Below the pieces are notes generated by a model. It searched no databases. It saw only the letters and a program-made list of their open reading frames with translations, and was not told where the DNA came from. This document shows positions 24,047 through 35,541 of a stretch of 64,000 nt of DNA, piece after piece. The position numbers were made by a program, and so were the translations under genes. How positions within the stretch are numbered: the stretch's first letter is position 1; each line of letters opens with the position of its first letter. Source of the stretch: Adineta steineri (lineage: Eukaryota > Rotifera > Eurotatoria > Adinetida > Adinetidae); the NCBI GenBank assembly GCA_905250115.1, contig CAJNOI010000089.1, positions 95,561-159,560 of the forward strand, written 5' to 3'.

Positions 24047-24971
24047 ATTCAATCTAGTCTTTTCTATTTGTTTTACTTTTCTTTGTGTCGTCGTCGTCGT
24101 TGTCCTTGTCATTTTTGTATTGAATTTAATTAAAATGAATTTTAAATATTTAAAATAATAAATTTTTGAAAAACTAACATATGTTTTGTGATAAAAAGAT
24201 TAATAATCAAGCTAAATACAAACATTAAAAAATCAGCTTCAAAGTGGACACATAGATTAACTGATACTGATGTCGAATAAGAGTTCAAATATATTTTACA
24301 AATATTGACTAATTAATACAATGATTATGTTTATATAGACAGTTTTCTTTCGTTCATATCTATGAATTTAGATACACGTACTAACTATTGAATGATAAAT
24401 AACAGTGTTAGTTGTAGAATTGAATTCAGGTATGTCATGTTTAATTAAGTTTTTAAAATGTTAGACTGTAATTGATTCTTTCTTTCGTTGGAAGTACAAT
24501 GAATTTGCATAAATAGACTTTGTCAACATGAAAAAAGTAATTGTACATAAATAAATAGATCATTTGAAATGCAATTGTCTGAATATAATCAATAGAAATT
24601 ACTTTTTATTAGAAGTAAGCAAAGAACAGGAAGAAATTTTTTATGCATATCAGCACTCTTTCGTCTTTGCTTTAAAACTATCTGCTGTCATTCCAGTGTG
24701 TTCTGTAAAGGCTAACAATAATTTTTAGCTAAACAGTTAATAGTATGAACATATGTAAATGATTTTAGTAGATAAGTTCTCAACTGTCAAGAATATGTTG
24801 TTAAAATATTGCTATTTCTTATGATAATAGTCGTGAAAATGTGAGAGAAGATATAGAGGTATAGAATTATCGTTGGAATTACAAACACACATGAAATTCA
24901 GTGAGACTTAATAATAACAAGCAAATAATTGTAGTCAAATATATTTCGTTGACAATAGTTAAACATTTAAT
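24047..24971. other. 3' flank of ABC gene and spacer
   Basis: The first 200 bp (to about 24250) are the 3'UTR region whose decayed twin sits at 27430-27640. The rest shows nothing I can support. Confidence 0.55.
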
Positions 24972-25160
24972 TCATATCTTATAGATAGTAAAATAATATA
25001 ATTCATCTGGATCATCCATAGCAATAGCTTGTGTTGCTTCATGTCATTTTGTTTTTGTTAATAAATGTTCATTTCTTTTTTGTTTTAAACCATCGATGAT
25101 TGCATTTTTTAATAGATTAATGACGTCATGTATATCTGTTCTTTTTTTGTCTTCAGTCGT
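24972..25160 (-). pseudogene. Exon-like relic with one internal TGA
   Basis: On the minus strand, after a clean TTCTTTCTTTTAG acceptor, 63 codons read well (HDVINLLKNAIIDGLKQKRN, then HEATQAIAMDDPDELYYF) except for one TGA in the middle. A further coding-like piece with LREARFFRTTKDECNKIL lies upstream on the same strand (25200-25275), but its splice phase does not match. Probably the 3' end of a dead gene. Family not recognised. Confidence 0.45.
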
Positions 25161-25612
25161 CTAAAAGAAAGAAGCAAGTTCATTTATGTTAAAAAAACAA
25201 GATAGTATCTTACAACAGAATTTTGTTACACTCATCTTTGGTTGTTCTGAAAAAGCGAGCTTCACGCAAAAACTACAAGTTAAATTGTTTATTTATACTA
25301 TTTGATGTATTGACATGAATTAAATGGTGATGCTGTTATTAGAATTTAAACTAAATTATTTATTTATATGAATTAAAAATCCATTGGTAAGTTAATGTGA
25401 GCATTCTTAGAAGGTCCTTTATTAAATTCTATAACTTATTCTTTTAGTTTAAAGTGTACAATATGTTATAGAAGAATCGATTTTAGTATGTATTTTCATC
25501 ATCCAATGGGATTTATTTAATTATTTTAATTTCAATACAAGTATATGTCTCATTGAGACAAACAAAAAACAATAGTTGAGAGAATTAGTCTGTCTCAACG
25601 CGACTAAAATTG

Positions 25613-26330
25613 TTCAACATCTAAAGGATCAGCATTACCTCGAAGAACCATGGATGATGAGTGTTCATCTTCTAGACTGCTTGCTACTGCTCGAGGATGA
25701 CGGTCCTGGGCTTCAAGCCAACAACGTTGTAGGCTTACAGAAATATTCGTCCGGGCCTAAAAAATATACAATTAATAAAAGAGTTTCTTTTATTTTCAAC
25801 TTTACCCATTTGATAGACAACAGCCCGTTTGCTCCAGTAATCGGCCTGTTGTCGTTCTATTTGAGTGACAGGTGGTGCAGTTAACGATCCCTCGTCACCG
25901 GGATTAAGAAGAACGATAGCCGGGACCTTAACGTTGATGGTGACCGTCGACTTGTATTTGTCGGTGCACTATAATTAATTTAAAAAACTCATTTATTCTT
26001 TTTAGAGATACAATATAGCTTACGAAAACCGCATCATTTGTCGAATTTATCCCAGGGGATATCGTCGAAGATAAGGTAATGGGCTTAGTCGTCCCACAGA
26101 TTCAAGCTCCACCGACCTTTGAAATAACAATGCTGACCAGGCAATGATTTGGCAAATGATGTTTTGTCTAAATTAGATGGTAAGTAAAAAATATCTGACT
26201 AATATCAGACTACAATTTTCTCAATTATAGCATACCTATGCTAGTAAGGCCAATTAAGACCAAACATTGTGGTCAATTTGGATTCCATAAGTTATTGGTA
26301 ATCCATTCGGTAACACCCGCATCTTTATGT
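25613..26330 (-). pseudogene. Endogenous CRESS-DNA virus Rep-like helicase relic, with introns
   Basis: Four coding blocks on the minus strand (26325-26236, 26167-26024, 25968-25806, 25756-25713) separated by GT..AG introns of 68, 55 and 49 nt. They carry, in order, a pre-Walker A stretch, KTSFAKSLPG, the Walker B IFDDIPWDKF, then VPAIVLLNPGD (motif C with its Asn) and YWSKRAVVYQMG. This is the order of superfamily 3 helicase motifs in Rep proteins of circular single-stranded DNA viruses of the geminivirus/genomovirus kind. Breaks: the Walker A glycine-rich core is degenerate and split by an intron, block 2 holds in-frame TAA (before the Walker B) and TGA (after it), its end is out of phase with block 3, and block 4 stops at TGA while another frame stays open to 25613. 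The N-terminal HUH nuclease was not recognised. The introns imply long residence in, or capture by, the host. Confidence 0.7.
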
Positions 26331-26372
26331 GCAAAGAAAAATAATATATAAAATGAGTAACAAAAGAATATA

Positions 26373-26862
26373 CGTAAATTTCGTGTGCAATCAGTAAATG
26401 AATAGTCCCTACAGAACTCCTGTACCTCCATTCGTTTGTGTTGGCATTTTGCCTCCTTATTCACGTAGATGAAAGATTTGTGAAAACTTAAATAAATAAA
26501 TAAATAAAAAGATTTATGTTTAGTTTTTCAACTGCAAATGAAAAAAAACTCAAATATTCAACTCACTTTTCACTACATGATAAAAATTTATAGGGCAACA
26601 CTTTACGGGTGTATACCATAGTCTTATCAACATTGATTTCGATAATCGTAAGAGTCGTGTCGGCAATGACATCCTTTTGCTGATGACGCTCCTCATCCTG
26701 AGCTCGAATGGTTTTTCGTTTAGCTGGTGGCAACTGAGGAGACGCCATACCAGTATTGATGTCACCAACCGGTGGACTGGTTGGTGCACTAGATTCCATG
26801 TTGTTCTGTTGGGAATCAGGACTATCAAACGTCCCATACTCGACAAAATCACTATGTATTAA
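26373..26862 (-). pseudogene. Exon-like blocks upstream of the Rep relic
   Basis: Block 26862-26562 is open (contains PAKRKTIRAQDEERHQQKD and TTLTIIEINVDK) and ends at a GTGAGT donor. A second block (about 26474-26373) follows a TTTAAG acceptor and holds EVQEFCRDYSFTD, faintly like the third HUH motif region of Rep proteins. They lie in the order and orientation expected for the N-terminal part of the neighbouring Rep relic, but the first block has no recognisable Rep motif and could belong to a different host gene. Confidence 0.35.
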
Positions 26863-27369
26863 AAACTAAAATATCTATCGATAGAGAGAATGACAACAGA
26901 GAAAAATACGTATATAAGACGAAGAAGAACAGAAATGAAAACGTAAAGTAGAATGAAAGAGAATTAGTACATATACTATTATAGTGATCATAACTCTTAT
27001 TAACTGTACCTGAGTAAAATGCAGAATATAGCCGACACAAAAGAAAATTTTTAATAAAATATTACTTACATTATACTTGATGTTGTACATGATGTTACAC
27101 ATTAAATTGAATAAGGTGATCTGGAAAAAAATAGCACACATCCATATATACATAAATGCAATATATAATCGACGACGAACACTAAATGGACTAAAATGGT
27201 TCCAGTACATTCAGTGTGTATGCGTATAGAAAATTTAATACATATTTTTTCTTTGTTTTAACATGTAATTATATAAATTCAAATTGGTCTCTCTTTATCG
27301 ATCATTGAGCTCTAATCACAAAGAAAAAAAAGAGCATCTAAAATATCTACGTTTTTTTTTGAATATTAT

Positions 27370-27640
27370 TATAAATAGTTTCTATCTCATTGTGCAAGTT
27401 TTCATAGTAGTTACAAATAAATATAATATCTCTTTGTTCTTTGAAAATAAATTCATTCTAGTCGTATATATTTGTTTTCCTTTTTTTACTGCCATTGTCA
27501 TTGTATTTTATTGAATTTGATTAAAATGAAATTTGCATATATTTAAAATAATAAAACTTTTAAAAACTTCACATATATTTTCTAATAAAAGAATAATAAT
27601 AATCAAGCAAAATAAAATTTTATTAATGATAAAAATCAAA
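27370..27640 (+). pseudogene. Decayed copy of the ABC transporter 3' end
   Basis: CTCTTTGTTCTTTGAAAATA at 27430 onward parallels CTCTTTGCTCTTCGTAAATA at the end of the ABC gene (24030-24046), and the similarity runs on for about 200 bp of 3'UTR: AAATTCATTCTAGTC against AAATTCAATCTAGTC, TTGAATTTGATTAAAATGAA against TTGAATTTAATTAAAATGAA, ATTTAAAATAATAAA in both, and AATAATCAAGC in both. Upstream of 27430 the last exon is only faintly visible. It is a remnant of a tandem duplication 3.4 kb downstream of the live gene. Confidence 0.75.
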
Positions 27641-28808
27641 ACAATTCGAAATGAAATACATTAAGACATTTACATTAGAACTAAATATGCAGTAGTTTAA
27701 CTAGAAAAGTGATTGACAATTAATTATAAAGTTTAACAATACAATTTTTATTTGAAGTAATTGATTGTCCAGAATTATATATCAGATGAAGATTAGACCT
27801 TTGGTTCTAATGAGAATTGCAATATATTTTATATTAAACGCAAAGAAACAATTATTAGATCACAAATCGATGTACTAACGAACGTAATCTTTGGGGAATT
27901 TTTTTATATAAGCCATTTTTCAAGCACGCAAACTATTGTTCTCCAGTTCGATGCAACCATATATATATATAGAGAGAGAAAAAAGTTCATTACAAAAAGG
28001 CCATAATATAGTTGATAGGCTTCAATTATTTTTTATAACGGTTCATTTCCTGACAAATCTAATGACTGCATAAAAAAGTGTGTGTGAACAGCTGTTACAT
28101 TATTTTGTTTATTTCTTAAAATTATATATCTTAAAAATAAAATGTTTTTGATCGGAAGCATCGAATAGACGGCTGAAATTTATATTTATTAGATTGTCGA
28201 CAAGTATAGCTGTTTGAATACAAACGTTTCAATCGTTTCAACTTATATTATATGAAATCATATTATTAAGGAAACATTGATTATTACGTTGTTAGGTAAA
28301 GTAGAAAAATGATATAGTTTATAGAACTCGTGATCTTCTATAAATTTTCTTGTTTTACATGAATACTAATTCTTTAATAAATAATATTTCGAGTATTTTA
28401 TTTCTTATTAGTGGCATCGTTTTTCAGAAAAAAAAGATATATGAAGCTATTCATTAAGAATTATATCAGAAAAAAATAAAATAATTAAATATAGCTATAT
28501 AAAAAAAATTGTTTTTGAAATTTTTTCCGGACAATTTGATAATTTTTTTTCCGGAATTACGATCATTTCATCTGCCACAACTATTTATTTTCAGTTTGAT
28601 GTAATAACGGATGTATGCTTGAGAAGAATGTGATGGTTAATAATGACTCTAAAGGAAAAAAATGTTCAACTAACATATAATTATATGACATCTAATGGCC
28701 TCTATTGATATTCATTTAGATTGGCTTAGATAATAATCAGCAGATGATAAGAATTGTATTAAATAAATATACAAATAGATACATGAAAAAACGATAATCT
28801 TGTATAAA
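27641..28808. other. Spacer upstream of the OATP gene
   Basis: AT-rich, with a (TA)n(GA)n microsatellite near 27960-27982. Nothing coding. Confidence 0.5.
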
Positions 28809-31800
28809 ATGAATGAAAATAAAACAGAGATGACTGATATTAATACAAATAATAATCATACTGATCATTCAGATGAGAGAAGGTAAATAACAAAAGATAT
28901 AAATCTTTTAAAAAATATATTAAAATTGATTCTATTTAGAATACCTTCTCGTATATGGACAATTCGTTCATATTTGTTTTTATTATGTCTGATAGTTTTA
29001 TCACAATCAATGATATCATCTGGTTATATTGGATCAATTGTTTCATCATTAGAACGTTACTATGGTTTTTCTACTTCGCGTTTAGGAGTTGCATTTAGTA
29101 GTTATGATATAATGGGAGTCTTATCAATTCCAGTAATATCATATTTTGGTTCACAAAATAATCGACCACGAATAGTTGCATTTGGTGCTTTATTATTTGC
29201 AGTTGGAAATATATTATTTATTTTACCTTATTTTATAAATGGTTATGAAAAAGAAACATCAATAAATTCATCAGATCAAACAAATGAACATTTTTGTCAA
29301 TCAAATTCTTCAAATCAACCAAGTTATTCTTATAATCCTTGTTCACCATTATCTACAACGAAAATTTTATCTCATTTAACACCAAATTTACTTGATAAAC
29401 ATATATCAAATACATATGTAACACCACAACCAACATGGACTTATTATGTTCTTATATTAGCAATGATAACTATGTCTATCGGTGCAAGTCCATTTTATAC
29501 ATTAGGAATAACATTTTTAACAGATCACCTCAATAAAGATGATCAAGCAATTTGTACAAGTAAGTAAAGCATTTCTTTTTATTAAATAGAATTATTTTCT
29601 TGTTTAATTTATTTCAAATGAAAAATAAACCAATAACTTTTCTCTTTAATTAGATTTGAATTAAAAAATAAAAAGAACTTGAGGTAAAAGTATAGAATAA
29701 AACAAAAAATTAAAACTAATATAATTAACTGCTGCTTCTAATTATGCTTTAATACTTTGAAATTATATTTTAAAGTTCATCTTTATCATCATTTTTATAT
29801 TTATGAGATACATCCGAAGTATGACGAATTGGTGGACGAAGACGAACAACACGATAATCATTATCGAATTCTGTCTCGTCATTCATTGATTGTGCACAAC
29901 GAAATGACAAATTTTCTGCAGTATAATTAGGAGGAAAACCTTTTCTTGCACTTGTTCTAACTTGAATATGATCAGTTTTAGTATCACCATCACGTGTATC
30001 AACAAATGAACCACCTTTAACTGTATATTTTTCAGAAATAGCATTTTCACTATTATCATCTTGATATCTAAAATAATAATAAAAACGAAATTAAATCTAT
30101 AACTAACTAATTTCCATACTTAGTCATTGTCCATTCCCAAGTATTTCCAAGCATATCATAAATTTCATAATTATTTTGTGCAGGAAAAGCATCAACTGAT
30201 GATAGACGATAAAATCCATCTCTTAATTGATTTTCATATGGAAATTTTCCTTGCCATAGATTAGCTCGTTTTAATTCCCAAGAATCACCCCATGGATAAG
30301 TTGTTAAATAAAGTCCGCCACGTGCTGCATATTCCCATTCAATTTCTGTTGGAAGTCTCATACCTTTCCAAGTACAATATGCTTGAGCATCATTCCGTGA
30401 TACATGAACTACTGGATAAGATAAACGATCATTTATATCAGTTATTTCACCTTCAGGTCGATTCCATCGAATATTTTGAATAGCAACAAAACCTTCGTCC
30501 TATTTTAATAGATTAACATAGATTAGTAATAATAATAGTAGTATAATAGAAACAAACCTCAGTAGCAATATTAACAATAGCTTTATTAGTTGAATTTTCA
30601 AAAACAAAACTGAACCCATTAACCTCTGCTTGAGTTCGATAACGTGTCTTATCTTGAGTATATCGACGAAAAGCGGCAACAGTTACCGGATATTGATAAA
30701 TTCTTTATCAAATAAAAGGAAAAAAATATAAGAAAATAAATATTGAATACGATAAATAAATATTTACCTAAATGGTTGAACATATGCTTTTTTAGCCGGA
30801 TATTCCATATTAATTCCATTGACATCGTTTATACCCATTTCAAAATATCCTCCTTGAAGTTCAATAAATGATTCGAAATGACGAAGTTTATCAACTAAAT
30901 CATCTGTATTTTGACATCGTATTAAAATTGGTAGAAGAAAAATAATCATCCACATCATTGATAGGTTTCTTTTTATGTGAAATGATATATACATATTATT
31001 TCGAAATATAAGAAATAAATGAATAAATAAACAGTGGCATCAACTGTTTCCTTTTTTTTAGGTATTCTATATGGAATGGTTGCATTAGGACCTGCCCTTG
31101 GTTTTTTAATGGGTTCGGCACTTCTTTCTACATGGATAAATATTGGTGATAATGCAATTCCAAATGGAATAACATCAAATGATCCACGTTGGATTGGACG
31201 TTGGTGGGCAGGATTTCTTGTATCAGCAAGTTCATTAACAATACTTTCATTTCTTCTTTGTACATTTCCTGATAAATTACCAAGAGATAATAATCAAACA
31301 TCACAATCAATTGATAAAACACAATCAACAGAATCTGTTTGTGCACTTGGACAAGCTGCAACACGACGTCATACTTTACCAAAATTATCACATCCAACAC
31401 AATGTAAATCTTTATGTCAAATATCAAAATTTAAAGGTTTATTTTCTTTTCTTAATATTTAATAATTAAAAACAAAAAGGAAATTTTATTTATAGATATA
31501 TTAACAAGTATAACTGATCTTTTAATGAATTTTACTTATCTTTTAATTGTTTTAATTAATTCAGTAGAAAGTGTAAGTTATTTAAATAATTAATTTAAAA
31601 AAGAAAATTTATATTTTTGAAATCTATAGATTCTTGTTGTATCATTTACAACATTTATGGTAAAATATATTGAATCTGCATTTAATCTATCATCAGCATT
31701 ATCAAGTACATTAACTGGTTCAATAGTTGTTCCTGCAGCTGTATTTGGTACATTTACAGGTGGATATCTTGTTCGTCGTTTTCATATGGGTATTTTACAA

Positions 31801-32604
31801 TGTATAAAAATGATTTTAATTGCTTGTATAATATCATGGCTTGGTTTAATTGCACTTCTATTTTTAAAATGTCAATCAACAACAGTATATCAAGATAGTA
31901 AAGAATGTTCAAAATCTTGTCATTGTTCTCCACATGTTTATCAACCGGTTTGTTATCAAGAAAAAGTTACATATCTTTCACCATGTCATGCTGGTTGTAC
32001 AAATTTAACTGGAACAGTAAATAAATTTCTTTTGTTGTTTCTCTATAATTTTTATATTTAAAAAAAATAATAGGATTATTCAAATTGTACATGTTTACCA
32101 AATGGAGATAGTAATGTTCGTTTAGGTTCATGTCAAAATATATGTTATACAGAAACATTTTTATTTTTATCAATATTATTTGTTGTTACATTTTTTCAAA
32201 CATTAATGGCAACACCACAATTAATTATTATATTACGTTCTGTTCAACATGAATTACAATCCTTTGGTTTAGGTTTAGAAAATTGTATTATGAAAATTCT
32301 TGCTCAAATTCCTGCACCGATTTTATTTGGAATAATTATTGATAATCAATGTTTATTTTGGTCACAAGCGACATGTGATCGTCGTGGATCATGTTTTATA
32401 TACAATGGCGATCGTCTCCCATTTACATTATTTGGTACAGCAATTATTATTAAATCAATCTCATTTTGCCTTTTAATTATTTTACTTACTGTTACAATAA
32501 GACGACATAAGACACCAAATACTAATTTATCTTCAACTGTTGCTGTGCCTCCAATTTTACCAGTTCACGAACAAGAAAATCCTCTAATTATTACGCCTTC
32601 TTAG
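28809..32604 (+). CDS. Organic anion transporter (SLCO / OATP family)
   Basis: Six exons: 28809-28882, 28940-29559, 31062-31436, 31496-31572, 31630-32016, 32074-32604; 687 aa with about twelve hydrophobic segments. It is a plasma membrane uptake carrier for amphipathic anions. Family marks: RWIGRWWAGFLV before TM6 matches the OATP superfamily signature (W-x-G-x-W-W-x-G-F-L). A large Cys-rich extracellular loop between TM9 and TM10 holds CHCSPHVYQPVCYQ and continues to YSNCTCLPNG in the next exon, the Kazal-like SLC21 domain. The N-terminal tail is acidic and polar, and the C-terminal tail is Pro/Thr-rich without a clear PDZ ligand. Intron 2 is 1502 nt and contains a complete gene on the opposite strand (29770-30994). 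Substrate cannot be inferred. Confidence 0.9.
29770..30994 (-). CDS. SUMF2-like (pFGE) ER protein with C-terminal KDEL, nested in OATP intron
   Basis: Four exons: 30994-30768, 30702-30558, 30499-30120, 30067-29770; up to 349 aa. A second in-frame Met at 30958 begins the hydrophobic signal (MMWMIIFLLPILIRC), so the start is uncertain by 12 codons. The FGE-sulfatase fold is clear: GGYFEMGIND, YPVVHVSRNDAQAYCTWKGM, RLPTEIEWEYAARGG, YEIYDMLGNTWEW, KGGSFVDTRDGDT, LSFRCA. Formylglycine-generating enzyme (SUMF1) has two catalytic Cys in the stretch after GGS; here it reads SFVDTRDGDTKTDHIQVRTS with no Cys, as in SUMF2. So it should lack the oxidase activity and may modulate sulfatase maturation. The C terminus is KDEL, a classical ER-retention signal. 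The donor of exon 3 is GTATGG. Confidence 0.85.
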
Positions 32605-33387
32605 TCAATCAAATCTCCTTCCATTTATGAATCTCATTATTTTATTCAATTTACAAGTTTTTTTTTCTTCTCGTTTTTGTTTTGTATCTATATGAATTAC
32701 ATCTGATAAAGCCTTATAATTATTTAAATAAATGTATACCTAATAAATTGATTGAATAAAAACTATTATTTATATAGAACTAGCAAAATAAGGACGATGA
32801 AATCTACTCTGAGAAATCTTATTATATTAAATAAGAAGAAAATATCATCTAATGTAGAAAAAATAACAAATTGCTTTTAGTATGAATAGAAAAAGTTATT
32901 AATTATGAGAGAATCATTTTCGACAATCGAACCACTTGTGTTCTTGTTGTTGTTGTTATTCTTCATCATCAACTTCTTCTTCGTCTTCTCCTTCTTCTTC
33001 TTCGTCTTCGTCATCATCATCATCTTGTTGCTCCTCGAACAGACGTTAAAGACGGAAAAGCAAGGTGCTGGAAAAAGAAGAAGCGAGAGGATTGACGTCA
33101 TCAAATATAGAGAGAGAGAAGACAAGACGGCGCGGTGTTCTCATGCGATTATGAGACACAAGAGCGAAGGGGTTTTCTTTCTCGCTCTTCTTGACTGTTT
33201 CTTCTGTTTGTTGATAGAATTCTTCTACTCGAAGACATTCTACAGAAAATAAGAAATCGCGCTACTAAAAGAGAACACATTTTATGACAAGCATTACAGA
33301 TGGGTAAGTCACATCTTTATTAGATCTTCTTATTTTTCTTTATTTTGTTGTACTTTCAGATGATTCTTGTATCTTAATTTATATTCA
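32605..33387. other. Spacer and promoter region
   Basis: 3' flank of the OATP gene to about 32880, then a (CTT/CGT)n-rich tract at 32937-33020 and the promoter and 5'UTR of the next gene. A GGGTAAGT donor at 33302 and a TTTCAG acceptor at 33359 mark a probable 5'UTR intron of about 58 nt. Confidence 0.55.
33093..33100. promoter_or_regulatory. CRE/ATF-type palindrome
   Basis: TGACGTCA, the full CREB/ATF site, 295 bp upstream of the ATG of the next gene and close to its probable transcription start. A regulatory role is inference. Confidence 0.4.
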
Positions 33388-33876
33388 ATGACTGAAAGGC
33401 GTGATTCAACAATTGATGGTAATTCAACAGCATTTGATTATGATAATTATATATTATCAATGATTGGAGATGGACAATCAACAGACAATTCATCAGGCAG
33501 TGATGACAATGCCAAAACAGATTATCGCTTATCATTACCATCATCTTCACATATTAATACATATCGTTTGAATATAAATCCTGCGATAAGTGAAAGAAGA
33601 AAGAAATTCTTATCACGTATTATTACTATTGTTGCAATATTTCTTCTTGTTGTTTGTATTTTACTTGTTACATTAACACTTCGTCTTGCACATAAAATTG
33701 ATGAACTCGTTCGTCTTAAACAACTTATGCCTAAACCAAATACATTCTTACTTATATCAACAACAACAACTGCAACAACAACATCAGCAGCAACAACATC
33801 GTTAAATAATCTTGTTCATAGACGACGAACATCATCATCATTATTTGCTTCCATCATTAACAAACAATTAGTATAA
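33388..33876 (+). CDS. Small single-pass membrane protein, unknown
   Basis: 162 aa from the first ATG of the frame. Residues 1-72 are polar and Ser/Asp-rich, residues about 78-103 are one transmembrane helix (IITIVAIFLLVVCILLVTLTL) preceded by SERRKKFLSR, giving probable cytoplasmic N terminus. The C-terminal part holds a Thr/Ala-rich run (TTTTATTTSAATTS) and a basic stretch. A short uORF in the spliced 5'UTR begins at the ATG at 33282. Family not recognised. Confidence 0.6.
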   Translation: MTERRDSTIDGNSTAFDYDNYILSMIGDGQSTDNSSGSDDNAKTDYRLSLPSSSHINTYRLNINPAISERRKKFLSRIITIVAIFLLVVCILLVTLTLRLAHKIDELVRLKQLMPKPNTFLLISTTTTATTTSAATTSLNNLVHRRRTSSSLFASIINKQLV

Positions 33877-34155
33877 AAAAAAATAACACAGATTTTATTG
33901 TCCTTGTTTTCTCCTGACATCTTTCTCTTTTATTTTACTTGTCAATTCTTTACTCTAATGGAATTTTTGTTTTACTAATGACTCTGTACATTAGTAAAAG
34001 TTAAGTCTTGTTTTTTCTTGTTCTTATCGGACATCGTATCAGTGTTACTTCAGGTGACTATTACTAATTCTTTTTTTCTTCTCACTATATCAGTTAGATA
34101 TACTAAAGTATCGAATAGGTCAGAAGTAGATTTAAATTCTATATCAACAAATAAT

Positions 34156-35541
34156 ATGGCAAGACAATCTGCTACTGAAATCGATCAGATGATTCAGCGA
34201 GTGCGAGTAAGAAAAACAAATCGAATTTTTCATCAAAATCAAATCTTTCAATTTTAAAGCCTACAAATCGTGATTTGGTTCGTCGAGATATTACTCAAGG
34301 CATTCATTCAACAACAAGTAGTTTAAATCTAACTATTGTTCCATATTATTATAATAATGGAACATCAAAAGAATTACTTTGTTTAAAAGGAACTGTAGTA
34401 TGTCGATATAAAGGAAATCAATATAACATTCCAGTAGAAATATTTCTTCAACAAGATCATCCAATTGTTGCACCAGTCGCATATGTTAAACCAACACCTG
34501 ATATGCATGTTTCAACAACAAGTAGAGATGTTCAACCTGATGGAACAGTTATTATACCTTATTTAAGAAATTGGCGTCATGTAAAACAATTCGGTTTATA
34601 TTTCAGTTTAAATTTTATTTCATTTTATTTTTAGCCAAACAGTGATTTAAATCATTTAATAAATGCAATGTCTGATGCATTTAGTCAATCACCTCCTGTG
34701 TATTCAAGTGGTAGTAGTAGTAGTACTACTACTACAACTAATTATGCAACACCATATCCGACACATACATCAATGCCAATACCACCGGGAATGGGAATGG
34801 GTGGTAGTACAGCAAGTACATCACATTCATATCCATATGGATATCCACAGACAGAAATTCCTAAAGATGTCTATCGAGAATCACTTCAAGCAGCCGTTGT
34901 AGATCTAGTTCGAAATCGTTTAAATGAATCAATACAAATAGAAAATGCACAAATTGATTCACTTAAAAAAATAGAATATGATTTAAATGATGGAGAAAAG
35001 AAACTTCATATATTCCTTCGTGATATTCAACAACAACAAACTCAAGCACAAGTTTTTATTCTATTTTCTTCTTTCTTTTTTCTATTTTAAATTTTATTTT
35101 CTAGGCTTACATAACCGGTATAAAAGAAAAAACAAATGATGTATTAGATAGGGCACAAAAAATGTCATCATCAGGAAAAGAAAATTCCCCAGCAGATGAT
35201 GCTCTTATAACTCCTGCACCTGTTTACAAACAGTAAAGTTTTTCTTTATATTACTTTTCTTTTTTTTTTAATTTTTTCTCTTTGTTGCTGTTAAAGACTC
35301 TTACAAGCTTATGCTGAAGAACATGCTATTCAAGATTTATTATATTATCTTGCTGATGGACTTCGAAGAGAAGCAATTGGATTAGATGTTTATTTAAAGG
35401 TATATTTTTTTACTTATTAACATAGTTTATTTTTATATTTTCTTTTCTTTTTAGCATGTTAGAGAATTATCCCGTAAACAATTTATTTTACGAGCTACAA
35501 TGCATAAATGTCGACAAATTGCTACTCCATCTATAAGATAA
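34156..35541 (+). CDS. TSG101: ESCRT-I subunit TSG101 / VPS23
   Basis: Six exons: 34156-34206, 34260-34580, 34635-35051, 35105-35232, 35297-35399, 35455-35541; 368 aa against about 390 in human. TSG101 recognises ubiquitinated cargo and P-T/S-A-P motifs at endosomes and builds ESCRT-I. The UEV domain covers about residues 15-145, with KELLCLKGTVVCRYKGNQYN, PVAYVKPTPDMHV and IIPYLRNWRH. A Ser/Thr/Pro/Gly-rich linker follows (YSSGSSSSTTTTTN). Then comes a coiled-coil stretch (LRDIQQQQTQAQ). The C-terminal steadiness box ends in VYLKHVRELSRKQFILRATM, close to the human sequence. The start Met gives a short helix before the UEV domain, as in homologues. Confidence 0.93.

Noticed and set aside
25576..25884. 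Plus-strand frame of 102 codons
   Set aside because: Shadow of the minus-strand Rep-like blocks, which show motifs and splice signals.
26875..27210. Minus-strand hydrophobic frame of 111 codons
   Set aside because: Internal splice-like signals, no recognisable domain; composition explains the hydrophobicity.
32877..33252. Overlapping frames on both strands rich in Phe/Leu or Lys/Asn
   Set aside because: They read through a CTT/CGT simple repeat in a promoter region.
33302..33360. Possible extra coding exon joined to the small membrane protein gene
   Set aside because: The spliced frame from the ATG at 33282 stops at once, so it is a 5'UTR intron with a uORF.
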